This document shows positions 18,120-30,332 of a DNA stretch of 64,000 bases, piece after piece. How positions within the stretch are numbered: position 1 is the stretch's first letter; each line of letters starts with the position of its first letter. Source of the stretch: Neodontobutis hainanensis (lineage: Eukaryota; Chordata; Actinopteri; Gobiiformes; Odontobutidae); contig JALDNG010000020.1 in assembly GCA_024349245.1 (NCBI GenBank), positions 6,154,001 to 6,218,000 of the forward strand, written 5' to 3'. The position numbers were made by a program, and so were the translations under genes. The notes under the pieces are model-generated. The model was not told the origin of the DNA. It saw only the letters and a list, made by a program, of their open reading frames with translations, and did no database searches.

Positions 18120-19230
18120 AAGTATTTGATGAAGTCTCAAGGCTGAAGAAAAATAAAGCTGGTGGGTTAGATAATATATTTGCTGAACAGTTTAAACTGC
18201 TGTATCAAGCAGTGCTGTAAAAAGCGGTATCCTTGGCTGGCTATTTGTTTTACTGTACATTTGGAACATGGTATATTGTCAATCTATTCTTTCTATTGTA
18301 TTTGTGACTGTTATTAAAGACAAAGCAGGTAAACTAAGCAGTATGGAGAACTACATGCCAGTAGCTTGTAGTTCTATATCTAAAGACTCTTTCTGATTAG
18401 ACTTAAACCCTTTATGTTGACCATTGCTAATCAATTTTTAGCAGTTTAGATATGTATATTTATGCCCTAAAATAAATTCTTTATTCAGATTTTATCCAAA
18501 ACACAACAATGTTTGTTGGATTTTTTTACGCACCTAAGGCATTTGCACGAATAAACCATGCAAAATTATTTAGAAAATGATATAAACATGGGGTGCCTCG
18601 ATACCTTGTTAGACTTGTATTCACATCTGAAAATGAAGGTCAAATGGGTTTTTAACCTTTACATGGATAATCTGTCAGATCAGCTAAGTGATTGTGACAC
18701 AGGATGGTTATTAGTGATTATTTAATTAATCACCTTATGCATGCAGATGATTTGGTCATCTTTAGTCCCTTCAGCGCAAGCCTTCAGCAGTTATTGAATA
18801 TTTGCTGTCGGGTTTGGTTTATGACATCAAATATATTGCTTCTAAAAGTTACAATATGATTCTACAAAGCAAGGAGGACTGAAAATTGACATTTCCTGAT
18901 TTCTACCTGTCTCTGGCAGTGTTTTTAACTTCAGTCATGAGACTAAATACCTTGGTCATAATATCAGCAGTGACAGCTCTGACAATAGAGATATACACAG
19001 ACTGCAAAGTGCAATATATGGACAAGCCAATATGTTCTGTTAATGTGAAGTTCTCACTGTTTAAAGCCTACTCCTCTGTACGCAGACCATTTATAGCACT
19101 GTTATGAGAGAGTATGAGACTGTTGCTGAAGGCCCCTCTCAGTTGTAGCATGAGAGAAATGTTGTTGGATGTGGTGCGCAGATTCATGTGTAGGTTAAAT
19201 GCATTAACCTTCTTTGAGTTCAGTCAGGTT
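18120..19230 (+). mobile_element. Degraded LINE reverse transcriptase (Rex1/Babar-like)
   Basis: Pieces of a non-LTR reverse transcriptase can be read in order, in shifting plus-strand frames. They are a KNKAGG(L)DNIFAEQFKL-type start, VIKDKAG...ENYMPVA, KAFARINHAKLF, HGVPRYLVRLV, a YMDNLSDQLSDCDTG-like block, and the catalytic-region remnant HADDLVIFSPFSASLQQLL (family YADD). The C-terminal part includes CKVQY and NVKFSLFKAY. Many stops and frameshifts show it is dead. Rex1/Babar assignment is from remembered motif resemblance; LINE identity is firm. Confidence 0.8.
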
Positions 19231-19429
19231 TAAATCCAGATTACGGTCACACTGGCGCTCGTCTATATTTGAGATACTTTCTGTTTTTGTTTTTTGTGTG
19301 TAGGGGTATATGTGAGTGTATCTGTATGTGTTTTTTTTAGTGAACTATGGACCTTGTAGTCCAAAATATTTTATTTTGTCTTCCAATAGTGTTAACTTGT
19401 TTGTTTTCTTATAATTAGACCAATGTTTG

Positions 19430-19757
19430 TAAGTGTTTACCATGACATGTTTTGACTGCTACACTTCCTGCAGTCTTCCTCAGAAGAGTCATGTGACATT
19501 ACTATGATGTGTCTTGTCAGCTGATTTATGTCCTGAGGATGATGAACTGGGACGACTGGGCACTGCTTTACACCTGGAACACCGTCCTAAGGAAGTCAGA
19601 CTACAGGGGGCATCGTCCTACCGTTTCAGGTAGGATAAAAAACCTGTATAAATTAGCAGACATGTAACAGTAACATACACTTAACATAGTAATGTGACTC
19701 TTCTGAGGAAGACTGCAGGAAGTTTAGCAGTCAAAACATGTCAAGGTAAACACTTGG
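19430..19757. repeat. Long imperfect inverted repeat (about 75-bp arms)
   Basis: The left arm at 19430-19506 (AAGTGTTTAC...GACATGTTTTGACTGCTA...) matches the reverse complement of 19682-19757 with few differences, including a 5-6 base insertion in the left arm. The arms contain CTTCCTGCAGTCTTCCTCAG and its complement. The spacer is about 175 bp. It may be the end structure of a Penelope-like element or two head-to-head copies of one terminal repeat; class not settled. Confidence 0.7.
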
Positions 19758-19894
19758 ACCTTGTATATTTGTGTCCTTAATAAAGATAAATATAATTCCA
19801 GCCAAATTAGAGTCTTCAAAGATTGTTTGTCTTAAAGTGTTTGAAGCTTAAGCATAACTTTCTTAGTCCAATAACATGATCAACACAGCTTAAA

Positions 19895-20255
19895 TGCGTT
19901 AAAAACGGCTATATTTTCTAAGAAAGCTATGGTCTTTTAATATTAACAATAAACTGATGTTTTATCAGGCGGTAATGGCTACCTCTGTTTTTTATGCTCA
20001 GTCTGTTGGAGGAGCAGTCTCTCAAAAAGAGCTTGTAGGCAACTTGAAAAACTGATGGAGAGAGCTGGTTCAGCTTTAGGTGTTAGTGCTTTGGTTGAGG
20101 AAGTGGAGCAATCGACACACAACAGGTCGGATGCTATACTGAACAAATTGGACCATCCCCTGCAATGGGTTTTTGAGAAATCTGTGATCTGCAGGAGAGA
20201 ACGCCACAAGAATTCCTTCTTTTCAACCTCCTAAGACTCTACAATCAGTGAGTCT
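19895..20255 (+). mobile_element. LINE remnant, C-terminal end of a second reverse transcriptase (L2-like)
   Basis: The plus strand reads RLYFLRKLWSFNINNKLMFY, then QAVMATSVFYAQSVGGAVSQ, matching the pattern 'LYFLRRLRSF...LL..FYQSVVASVLFYAVVCWG' of fish L2-type LINEs. It is followed by decayed matches to the RRAGSVVG...LDSLEEV..R and SFLP.AIRLYNS segments. Stops and frameshifts are present. It is a different family from the element at 18.1 kb. Confidence 0.72.
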
Positions 20256-23200
20256 ATGGCAAGTGAAGACTTCTGACTCATTTAAAAAGATAAAACAACT
20301 AAATTTCTGCTTGGGGATTATTATTAAGACCTATGATTGTTCTATTCAGTAAGAGTAAATATGTAAATAACACTGCAATATACTTCCTGGGAGCTAATAT
20401 CTGAACGTTAGACAAACTTTCTGTCATCACCTTTTTTTGCTTCCTTTGTCATTTTTACAATTCTTGCACGTTATTGCCATTCTTCAGTCAGCCAAAAGTA
20501 ACATGTTAGCCTAAGGTAAGACATGACTGCATGCCTCTTCTTTGCATGCAACTGGGACTGTAGCGTGAAGTCTTTCTGGTGGCTACAAGTACAACAAGCC
20601 TTAGCTGCACTATTACAGCGAGTCCACTGCCAAAATGCATTAAGCGTTTCCAAACCCTAAATAATTGAATGTGGAGGTGACATGGCATGAATTTAACAGT
20701 GCATGATTAAAACTGTATGTCTAAACACTGTGGGAAGTTTCTCAACAATTCATTTGCAGGGTAGTATTTACAGCCCATGTCATGTAAAACAATACAAACA
20801 ATAACGTGGACAAATAAGTAAATAAATCAAGATTGGTCTTCTTTTTGTCTTGCTACCACAGTGAAGAGTGATGGGTTTGGCATTACTTTCAATATATTTA
20901 AATTTAATACTTCAATTTTTACCTATTATTTCACTTGTCCAACTCCTATTTTTCTCATAGATTTTACCCAAAAGACATGAATGTGATTGAGTGTATGTTG
21001 TAGAATCCAGAGAGACCCTTCAGTGGCAGATGTTGAGCAGTTTTTGCATTCATTGCATCTTTGCATGCCCTCTCCACTCTCATACTTACTGTCCATTTTA
21101 TTAAATAAAACAGCATCAGCACAGACTGTGAAAAGAGCTTTTAATATACCTGACCTCTACTTACCTTTGACAAGCCGGCCCCAAGGCTTCTTCCGCATTC
21201 AAATACCAAGACAGGGGCATTGCAATGTGTACAGTACAGTGTAGAGGCAGTCACAACAATGTTCATGTTCAAAAAATTAATTTCCAGCCACTTATCCACA
21301 CAAAAGAACTCTTGACTATAATAATGCACACAAAGAGACCTGTGGATGGTCACTGCTGCCGAGAGCTTCAGTGCTATTTCGGAAGCTAGAGAAAGAAGAA
21401 ATTATTCATGTAACAATCACATACACTTATAAGCTCTAGATAAACAATGCTGCTCACTTAATGTATTTTTATTGCACATCTTTGTCACTCAGTCACTAGA
21501 CCCATGGTATACCGCAGCTCTCCATCTGTAAATGTTTGCATAAATCATTAACCATAAACCAGTATTTATGCCTGTTCCCTTTTCTTTCCTTTTTTCTATT
21601 TCTGATTTCTGGCTTTTTGCTGCCATTGACTCAATGTTGACAATGTTGACTAGCTAACTGGGGGTGCCCCTTGGAGTAGGCCCACTAATGCTTACTTTAT
21701 ACCCTTTTGAACTTTAAACACACTATACGTGTGTGCGCATTTACATGTGTTTATCCAATGGTTGCTTGTGAGAATAAGATATTTATGAGACTTTGGAAAA
21801 GACCAGGAGGCCAATTTTCTGTACTCAGTGAGCCACGGATTCCTCAGGACAAAAGGACCGGGGAACGGCAGCCACATAGATTACAAGCTTGAACAGGAGT
21901 GATGAGGGGACACTGTTCATGGACTGTTACACAACCAACAACCTCCCCAGTCCCACAAATACACACAGACACAAACAGCATCTTTTTTTACAGCCTCACA
22001 CAATCCAACTTTGCCTCAGTGGCCTCCCTTACGCTCTATTCTCAAATTGCTTGTCAAAAGGACAAAATCGGAAAATTAAACAGTGCAGCTGACAAACATG
22101 ATTACATGCTGTTTGCACCTGGACCCGGCAATTAAAGCTATGTTGATAAGCAGGTCGGCCTCCTAATGTGCAAGGCATCCAGGCATTAAAAAAAAAAATC
22201 TTGTCTTACACTTGCTACCAGGGCAACTCGGGCTGTGTAGACATACAATACTACTGGTGTGGAGGTTTGTGAATTAACCTAAGGGTTTTTCTTCAGGTTT
22301 CAAAAGATTCATGAAGCTGGAACACTTTCCATAGTAACCCTAATCAAAGCTGCAGCAACTTAAAACTGCCTCCTTTGCCCTCTAAACCCCCTACCCCAAC
22401 AACAACAGAGTGGACGCCTTGCTTTTATGTTATTTAAAAAAGGTAAAACTAAACCAATTTGACAAATCACATCAATCAGAATTTTAGAGCTCACTTTAAA
22501 CTAGCTCCAAGTTCAACTTTAGATAGATGCAGTCTTGCTGTTATTATTATGTTTTTGAGAATTCATTGCCAATATTTACTCTAGGCTTTGTGTTTCCCTT
22601 TGCTTTGCTTTCATTTTATTTGCTTTTATTTAAAAGGTGTTTTCTGCTGGAGGCCTTTTAGTGTGCCCTTCATTCTGTTTTTGGGGCTAGTTAATTGAAT
22701 TTAGAGGTTTGTTTTTGTGTTGGTCTTCGTAATAAGTCGGTTACTGATTTTGTGATAGCACTCATCCCATGCTGTTGAGTTGTTTAACTTCTTGTGTTCG
22801 CTGCTTTGAGAAAAATGCGCAAACCTATTGTAAAAAAACATAACCAGACAGGAAATATTGTTGGATTGAAATGCATATAATAAATTGTGCATGAATAAAT
22901 CCATTTATTTGGCAAACCAATTGGCAAACAATCTAGACCAATAGAGTAGTAATAGACACGGTCAAAAGACGGTTCACCCCCAGAGAACACCTGGGAGATG
23001 CCGTCTTGCCCATAAAATAGCAAACCAATTAGTCAATTTATAGTTTATTGCCAAACAGTAGCTGGAGGCTTAAACGTAACAAAAAAAATAAATAATGGAA
23101 AATGGCTCCAACAATAGCACTTACACAAGATGATTGCTTTTTTTTTTTATTTGTGCTTGAATAATAACCCTTTGCATAAACAGATGCTACATCACTATTT

Positions 23201-26200
23201 TATAAGTTTCCTCAGTTGAGTGCAGTAAATTATGCACACTTTGCTTTCTGGTGGAATACATCTCTTCACATTAAGCTGTATTCTTGAGGTCAGCATATGT
23301 CCTGTCTGTGAAGTGACTCAGTACCAACCAGGGTTCATAAATAATGTGTGCATCTTTGTCTGTGGTGTGTATGTTGGTTAACCAATAAACAGTATTTTCA
23401 TTTAGTCACTAATTTTTTTCTAAGTGATCGTTTAATTTAATATCAACTTTATTAGGTCCTAAAATGAATAATTTCTGTTTTTGATTATAATGGGTTAGTT
23501 TACAAACTCTTGTTGTTCAGGCTCAATATTTGAATGAATGCTGGTTTCTTGGCTACTTTATTTTTTATTTTTTTCACTTTGTTTTTTAAGGTCTTTCATT
23601 GACTGTGACTGGCCTGTAATAACTATAACTGTGCTCATTAGCAGTCACCCTCCTGTTATGTTGGCTCTGCATTGTACCTCTCCCTTTAGTTCTTTCCAGT
23701 GTTTCTCTGTCTGCATGTGGATGGGTATCGCAGGGCTCAGGGGCTTGGGAGTGACAGATGGAAGCTGCTTTGTGACCCTTAGAGATTGGAAAGCCCTTCT
23801 GTCCCCTCCTGATTGAGTGTCTAACTACCGGTCGCTCGCCTCACGTCAAACAACCCTACTTTATGTTATCTCAAGCCGCTCCCACTTGGCTCACTTGGCG
23901 AGATAGTAATGTCAGATCCTGACAGCTATTGTCATCTGCTCTAGCACTAATGCCACTGAGACATGGTGAATGACACTTTTATCAAGGCAGTTAGATCATC
24001 ATGGAGCAGGTTTGAATGCCAATTTAAAAATGCATATTAGGGTAAAAGTGGTATGGTTGAATAAACATGTAAATCATACCTGAACCAGCAGATGTTTCAC
24101 TCACATTTTGAAAAACAACAATTACTACTACTTTTTGACAATGTAGTTTAAAGCCAAATATATGGAGAGCTGATAAATTATGATGAAAGAAATGAGAATG
24201 TTAGCCAAAACCAAATTTAATTTCTTTTTAATTTAGGGATTACAATTTCTTTTTGCTAGTATGTCCAACTGAGTTTTCACATTAGACACTGAAAAAATGG
24301 GTAAAACCAGCATCAGAGACTTGGCCAACTTAGTTTCTGTTATATATATATACATATATATAGCCTAAACATTTCGGAGAAAGATGTTTTCAAAACCTAA
24401 TGTATGTTCTTTGGAAATGCTAATACTTTGTGACTATTCATCCTCACATAGTGAGGCACATTTCTCTTTTTGAACATTGTTTTAAGATGATTTTGATGCA
24501 ATGATGAGAAGCCACTCCTCAGGCCCTGTAAACAGTACTTGAAGTGGAAGAGAGGCCGGTTTAATCAGACTAAAGAGGCACACACAGATAAGTGCCATAC
24601 CAGGTGCAGAGCTTCACAATACCTTCTAAAACAAAGCACAAAGTGTTGTACTCCACCTGCATTTATGGCTTCCCCCTTCATGCTACACTAAACACATGTA
24701 TAATTCACAAGAGTAAAACACTAGGTAAGAAAAGGGAGAGGAGAAGTTCTAAGTATAAATCAAGATCCACGCCATTTATGGCCTTGCCAGCTTGTTTATA
24801 GCTCTGCTTGTGATGGCACCATGCCCTCTTGTGTTTTTACTATAATATGTTCCAAAGGAGCACTCACAAGAAATGGATAGGAAGTACTTTCATTGAGTCG
24901 TACCCAGGACTCTCTTTTTCTCAATATTAAACCTCTTCAAAAGTAGATGTTTTAAAACCTTTGAACATTTTTACGTATTAGAAAGCAGCAGAACATAAAT
25001 TAGTATATGAAGCTATATTTAAACTTTCTATGTGTATTCGGAGTCCAATGGGGTTGTAACCAAAGCTTCAAAGATAAAACAAACAAAAAAGGAAAGAAAA
25101 GCATAAATTGGCAATACACGTTAAATATTGAACCACTGAGCAAAACAAAGGTGAGCAAAAAAATTTGTCAATATCTAAAACATCAAGGGAATTCATTTAC
25201 TTAAAACTGCCCTGCATGTTTCTTAAACTTATTTGGCATTTATTTAAGTCTCCCTCTTGCTTTCTGACAAACACAAGGCCAGCTGTCACATGGTTTTCTC
25301 TTGACAGCCAAGAAGCTCTGACTTGTGAATCACTCATTGCATTCAGTGTCCCCTGTCTCTCCCATGGAACCATGCCCGCTCAAAAAACAAATATTCTTTG
25401 GCACTGAATAACTAAAACTTGTTGTACTACATGTATAATAAGTAATATGTATTGTGTGGGCACAGTGCATTTACATGCTCACACTAGTACACATGTCCAC
25501 TTTGAAAATTCACTTCTAATGTCCTCATTAAAAGCTTACCTTTCCAATGTGACTCATACAGTGTTCGGCAGGAAGTGTGAATGGTAACACTGATAAAGGT
25601 CACACCATCTCCTCAAATGACGAGCATCATTAAAGACTTGACAACGTGCTCAAAAAAGAAAAAAAGGGATGAATATGGGATGAGGCATTTACATGTGGCT
25701 CATAAATATTAACTTTGTGAATGAAGTTAAATGGAGATACTTGATGATAACATTGTATCACATGCAACTAATTAATCATAGACAAATTGTATTATTCAAA
25801 AACATCAAGCGGTTGATCAGTTGTATGCATGGTTACATTTCCATGCTTTAATGCTTTAATGTTATGACGACATCTTAAACATGGATAATGGAATCTTGTT
25901 CCATAGCTGAGTGAATTACTTTGCCCTTGAGTTGGCCCATTTTACATAAGCTTAAGTCCTGGCCTTGAAACACTGTTAACAATCATAATAGATTTATTTT
26001 CTATGATGCAGTTTGTACATTCTGTAAAATTCAAGGAATTACATTTGCTGAGAACAAATGAATTGGCAGTTACCTATTAGTACATTTATAATGTTACTAT
26101 TACAACAATTCTACAAGAACAACATTTTTTCAGTTTTTATTAAAAATAATTTACTAAATAATTTAATAATGGCACAGCTCAATGTCAATGATAACATTGA

Positions 26201-28477
26201 AAAGCATTAAAAATCATTAATGGTTTACAATCAAACTTATCTCTGAAATGATGGATTTAGTCTCTGGAGAGACCGGTCACCTCACTTTAGTTACAGTTGC
26301 TCAGAATTCCATAATTTACCCAATTGAAGAAAAAAAAAGTGAAGTGAAAGCACAAAAGAGAGAGATAAATGGAGACCGAGTGATTATCCCCGGTTGCTCA
26401 TTGGCTCTCTGTGTTGTCTGGTCCAGGAGGAGCTCTGTCACATGGATGCCTAAGAAGGCAAGTGCTCCCGTAGCTCTCTCTCATGGGTTTTCAACCCCAT
26501 TCCTCTCTTTGAAGACAGTCTTTTTTTGCAGCATCTGCTTTTTCCCTTTCCCCCAGCCCACTGCTCTGTTGCCTCCCTGCCTCTTTTCACACTTTGATTG
26601 CATGTATCTCTCATCGGAGTCCTCTGGCTAATTGCATCATTCTAATGGTCTTTTTCATGAACTTACTCTGTGGTACATTGACGTTTCATGCTGCTTATTA
26701 ATTAGAATTAGCAAGTATAGGACAGAAAGAGGAATGAAAGTGCTGATGTGGAGTTTGAGTTTTGCCATTGTCTTGGTTTTAGGGTTTGGGGACCATTGGG
26801 AAATTGGGAAATGAGGCTAACAACTAAAAAGTTTACATCATTATAGGCTAAAACCTTTATTTTAATACCATGACATACCCAGCGTGAATGTGCTCCCATT
26901 TTGTGTTCATAGAGTATCTTTCTGTTGGAATATTATCTGACTTGGCCACAGCCATTATCAGCAGTATTCACACTGCTATGGGACTTGGCTCGGGGCTGTA
27001 GAGAGTAGGTGTCTTTGTCATCCTCTTTTGGCCCACGTACATGCAAATGGCTCACATACATGTATGTGTGTTTACCAATAAGAGTGTTGGTCGTCTCCTC
27101 CTCTCGCTGCAGGGCTCGCATCTCTCTCTCTCTCCACTCAACTCCCCATCACTGCGAGATGCTGCCACGTCAGTGCAATTTAACAGTTCTTTGATCCATG
27201 TCCTGAGAGTGAATGGCAACAAATTAAGCAAATTATTTGAACCACCCACGGCCCTGCGGCGAGGAGAGAGGTGGAGGGAAAGAGGAATTATTAAAAGAAG
27301 GGTCGAGTGTGACTGAACAAAAGGATGAAATAAATAGAAATGTACAGTACACAAATATATGGAATAACCAAAGAATAGCCTGAACCAGGGAAGATTTGTT
27401 TTGCCTCAGTGACTTTCACTTCTTTCCAGCAAGTGGTTCACTTAGCAGAGAGCAGAGGTATTTTTTAGACTTCGGCACCTGAATTATTGCAGGACTATTG
27501 TCTCTTTTCTATTTATTTATTTATTTTTCATCATTTGAGCAAAACAATGTCTTCTATTTACTCCCTGATGTCCCCTTCTGATTCATTGATAGGTTGCATT
27601 TACAGTCCTACCAGGATGCTAAAGTAACAAGAAAAAATAAACAATTAGAAATCAGAAAAAGTTAAATATTCAATACATGTAAGCATATCAACATTAAATC
27701 CAAGGAGTTTTTCATCTAACTCAATAATTGGTGGTCTCCTCACCTCCATTCTCTGCTCATGTGTGGAGCTGTTGAACTGCTTTGGTCTAGGGCACAGTTG
27801 GGTTCACACAGTAAAACTGTGGCTATTAAGGCAACACAACACAACATAGTGTGCACTGTAGTTTGTAATCAAGGCAGAACCAAGTGCCATAGTTGGGCGT
27901 GAATGGTGTGAACTTAAAGAAAACCAAGGAGAAGGCTTTTCTCAGAGCACTGTTCAGTATTTGTAGCTCCATATAGTATGCCTATTCCATATTCAAAAAT
28001 TATTTAGACACAGCACTCAGCTTAAGGGTCTAATCTGCTGTTGATACATTTGTTTACTCTGGAAATTTACTCATTCAGTAAAGTAGCATAGCCAGTGCAC
28101 TGACCAAAGATAAACAATAACTGGAAATCTCAGATAATAAAATGTTGCAATAGTTGTCCTTCATGTCACCAATCGACAGCTCCATCTGACTTTAAGACAT
28201 GAAAAAAGTGAGAAATTAGTGTGACAGACGTAACTTGGACCCATCAGCTGAGGTCATGGATGGCGCCTGAGGTGTAAGTTCTGACAAATTGTCATTTCAG
28301 AGCAGACTTCACACTGTCCTCTTGTTCGCCTCATGCCAGCTGCTGACAGATACTCTGCTGCAACAGTTACAAACTTGTTTCTTGTAGGTAGGTAAAATAA
28401 TGAAGGTGATGTAAATCCAAGACAATTTTTTCATCGACCATTTTTCAGGGAGCCTGCATACTCCCCGCAATATGTCA
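20256..28477. other. Eight-kilobase stretch with no recognised gene
   Basis: AT-rich DNA with scattered short frames, none with convincing family resemblance. A short TATATATA...CATATATATA run lies at 24342-24361. It may contain conserved noncoding elements, which cannot be judged without comparison to other fish. Confidence 0.45.
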
Positions 28478-28675
28478 ATCATTTGCTGCCATTACCTCTT
28501 TCCGGGTGCTCCTTCTCTTAAAATAACTGTGCTCAACAATATTAACCATTCGAGCCATCATGGCGGTGTCGCTCTCTGCGGTGAAATCTCTGAGAACCTC
28601 CTGCACCATGTCGCTCTCTAGCCAGTCATCAGAATTGAAGTGTGATAAGTTCTCCTCATCATCGTTGTCCTCTGC
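28478..28675 (-). other. Unidentified acidic open frame (66 codons), possible exon or transposon fragment
   Basis: Between two in-frame stops the minus strand reads an acidic peptide containing EDNDDEENLSHFNSDDWLES, then MVQEVLRDFTAESDTAMMAR, and ending SYFKRRSTRKE. A possible acceptor (GTGAGCAG) lies at its start and a possible donor (GAG|GTAATG) at 28498-28493. The composition is clearly more protein-like than neighbouring frames. About 150 bp further on (28.2-28.35 kb) another frame reads GQCEVCSEMTICQNLHLRRHP-like sequence with a CxxC pair. I do not recognise the family. A piggyBac-like or other DNA-transposon remnant is one option, a cellular exon another. Confidence 0.35.
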
Positions 28676-29015
28676 TCACTTTCCTGAAGTTAACAAGAGG
28701 AACTGGGCACAGTTGAGCCCTGGCTTTTTCTATTCATAATGTAATTTCACAGCTCATTATAGTCCAAGAACAGTCACTAGTGGCACCTGATACACGATGG
28801 ATGGCAGATCTAGGTCATCTGTAAATTAGTCCTAACTTATTTCAGTTGTATGTCGAAACCAGATCAGCAACATATTTGGCTGAGATTTCTACAGAAAAGG
28901 ATGAAAACAGTATGTCAAATATGTCAATGTTTTCCTTTCCTTTTGAAAGATTTGTTTTGGCCTTTTTTCTCTTGTTGGATAGACTCAGTTTAGACAGACA
29001 GAAAATAGGGTGAGA

Positions 29016-29561
29016 AAGTGGGGAATGTCGTGGTGAAGAAGGAGCTGAGCTGTAAGGCAAAGCTCTCTATTTACCAGTCGATCTAAGTTCCTACTCTCAC
29101 CTATGGTCATGAGCTTTGGGTCATGACCGAAAGAACAAGATCCCGGATACAGGTGGCCGAAATGAGCTTTCTCCGCAGAGTGGCGGGGCGCTCCCTTAGA
29201 GATAGGGTGAGGAGCTCGGTCACTCGGAAGGAGCTCAAAGTATAGCCACTGCTCCTTCACATCGAGAGGAGCCAGCTGAGGTGGCTCGGGCATCTGTTTC
29301 GGATGCCTCCCGGACGCCTCCCTAGGGAGGTGTTCTGGGCATGTCCCACCGGGAGGAGACCTCGGGGAAGACCTAGGACACGCTGAAGGGACTATGTCTC
29401 TCGGCTGGCCTGGGAACGCCTCGGTATCCCCCCGGAAGAGCTGGAGGAAGTGTCTGGGGAGAGGGGAAGTCTGGGCTTCACTACTTAGACTGCTGCCCCC
29501 GCGACCCGGCCCCGGATAAGCGGTAGAAGATGGATGGATGGATGGATGGAAGTGGGGAATG
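29016..29561 (+). mobile_element. Rex3-like (RTE clade) LINE, 5'-truncated 3' end with target-site duplication
   Basis: The 522-bp insert (29028-29549) encodes the RTE tail (plus strand): ELSCKAKLSIYQSI, ERTRSRIQVAEMSFLRRVAG and RSLRDRVRSSVTRKELKV, then LGHLFRMPPGRLPREVFWAC and RPRTR. It ends in (GATG)n at 29530-29549, typical of Rex3. AAGTGGGGAATG flanks it at 29016-29027 and 29550-29561, a perfect 12-bp duplication. One frame-breaking TAG occurs. The strong minus-strand open frame here is a shadow. Confidence 0.92.
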
Positions 29562-29797
29562 ACAATGGGCAAATGACCCGATCAGTCCCTGGTTGTCCTA
29601 GTATGTGTTATAGACACTCTACCAAATCATAGTTCTCTGTTGGGTCTTCAGTAAAACCCACACAAAAGCCAATCTGGTTGTACAACAAAACCCCACTTTA
29701 AGTGTAAATCAAACAATCAACTACTCATAGTATCAATAGGTATTCATACATCTATTGTTGGCTTGAGGGCATGTAGCCATGCAGTGCTGTACATTAG

Positions 29798-30332
29798 CAG
29801 TCCCCAACCTTTCATGCGTCGCAGACCGGTTCAATGTCAAACAATATTTTCACGGACCGGCCTTTAAGGTGTGGCGGAAAAATACACAAAATAAAAAAAA
29901 CACAAGCAGCATAAAAACTGTAATATTTTCTAAATATATTATTAAACGTGTCTTTTAATGCGGGGTGCTTGGTTTCCAAGTGGCAAAGCAGTTTTAAAGG
30001 CTTCATTGCCTCATTAGAGAGCCGGTCGCCACATATTATGCAGAGCGGGCTTGGTGCACGGGAATCACCTGTCGCTTTAAATCCATATTTTAAGTTTGTC
30101 TTGGAAGTCGTATGGTCTCCTCACTGGGTCTTTTCCCCTTTGCAAAGAAACTTTCACTTATAGACAGATGTAATAGAGGGAATCTGGTCATTTTTTCTAA
30201 ATAAAACATCAATCAGACTCAGATAATAAATAAAACAAAAATTATGTAAGTTATTTATTCTTTCTCTGCGGCCCGGTACCGAATGACCCACGGACCGTTA
30301 CCGGCCCGTGTCTCGGGGGTTGGGGACCGCTG
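29798..30332 (-). mobile_element. hAT-type DNA transposon derivative with a BED zinc-finger remnant
   Basis: Terminal inverted repeats: CAG--TCCCCAACC...GCAGACCGG at the left and, read in reverse, CAGCGGTCCCCAACCCCCG at the right, as in hAT/Charlie-like elements. Inside, the minus strand (about 30087-29950) reads YGFKATGDSRAPSP, then LCIICGDRLSNEAMKPLKLL and CHLETKHPALKDT. This is a BED finger with CxxC and HxxxxH as found at the N terminus of ZBED-type hAT transposases. The catalytic domain is absent, so this is an internally deleted copy. The 8-bp target duplication is no longer clear (TGTACATT against TTGTACTT). Confidence 0.85.

Noticed and set aside
19500..19620. Possible hammerhead ribozyme in the spacer of the inverted repeat
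   Set aside because: CTGA/GGATGATGA and a GAAAC on the opposite strand are present, but I could not assemble the conserved core and three stems on a single strand.
28985..29572. 195-codon minus-strand open frame
   Set aside because: It is the antisense of the Rex3 LINE 3' end; the coding strand of the element is plus.
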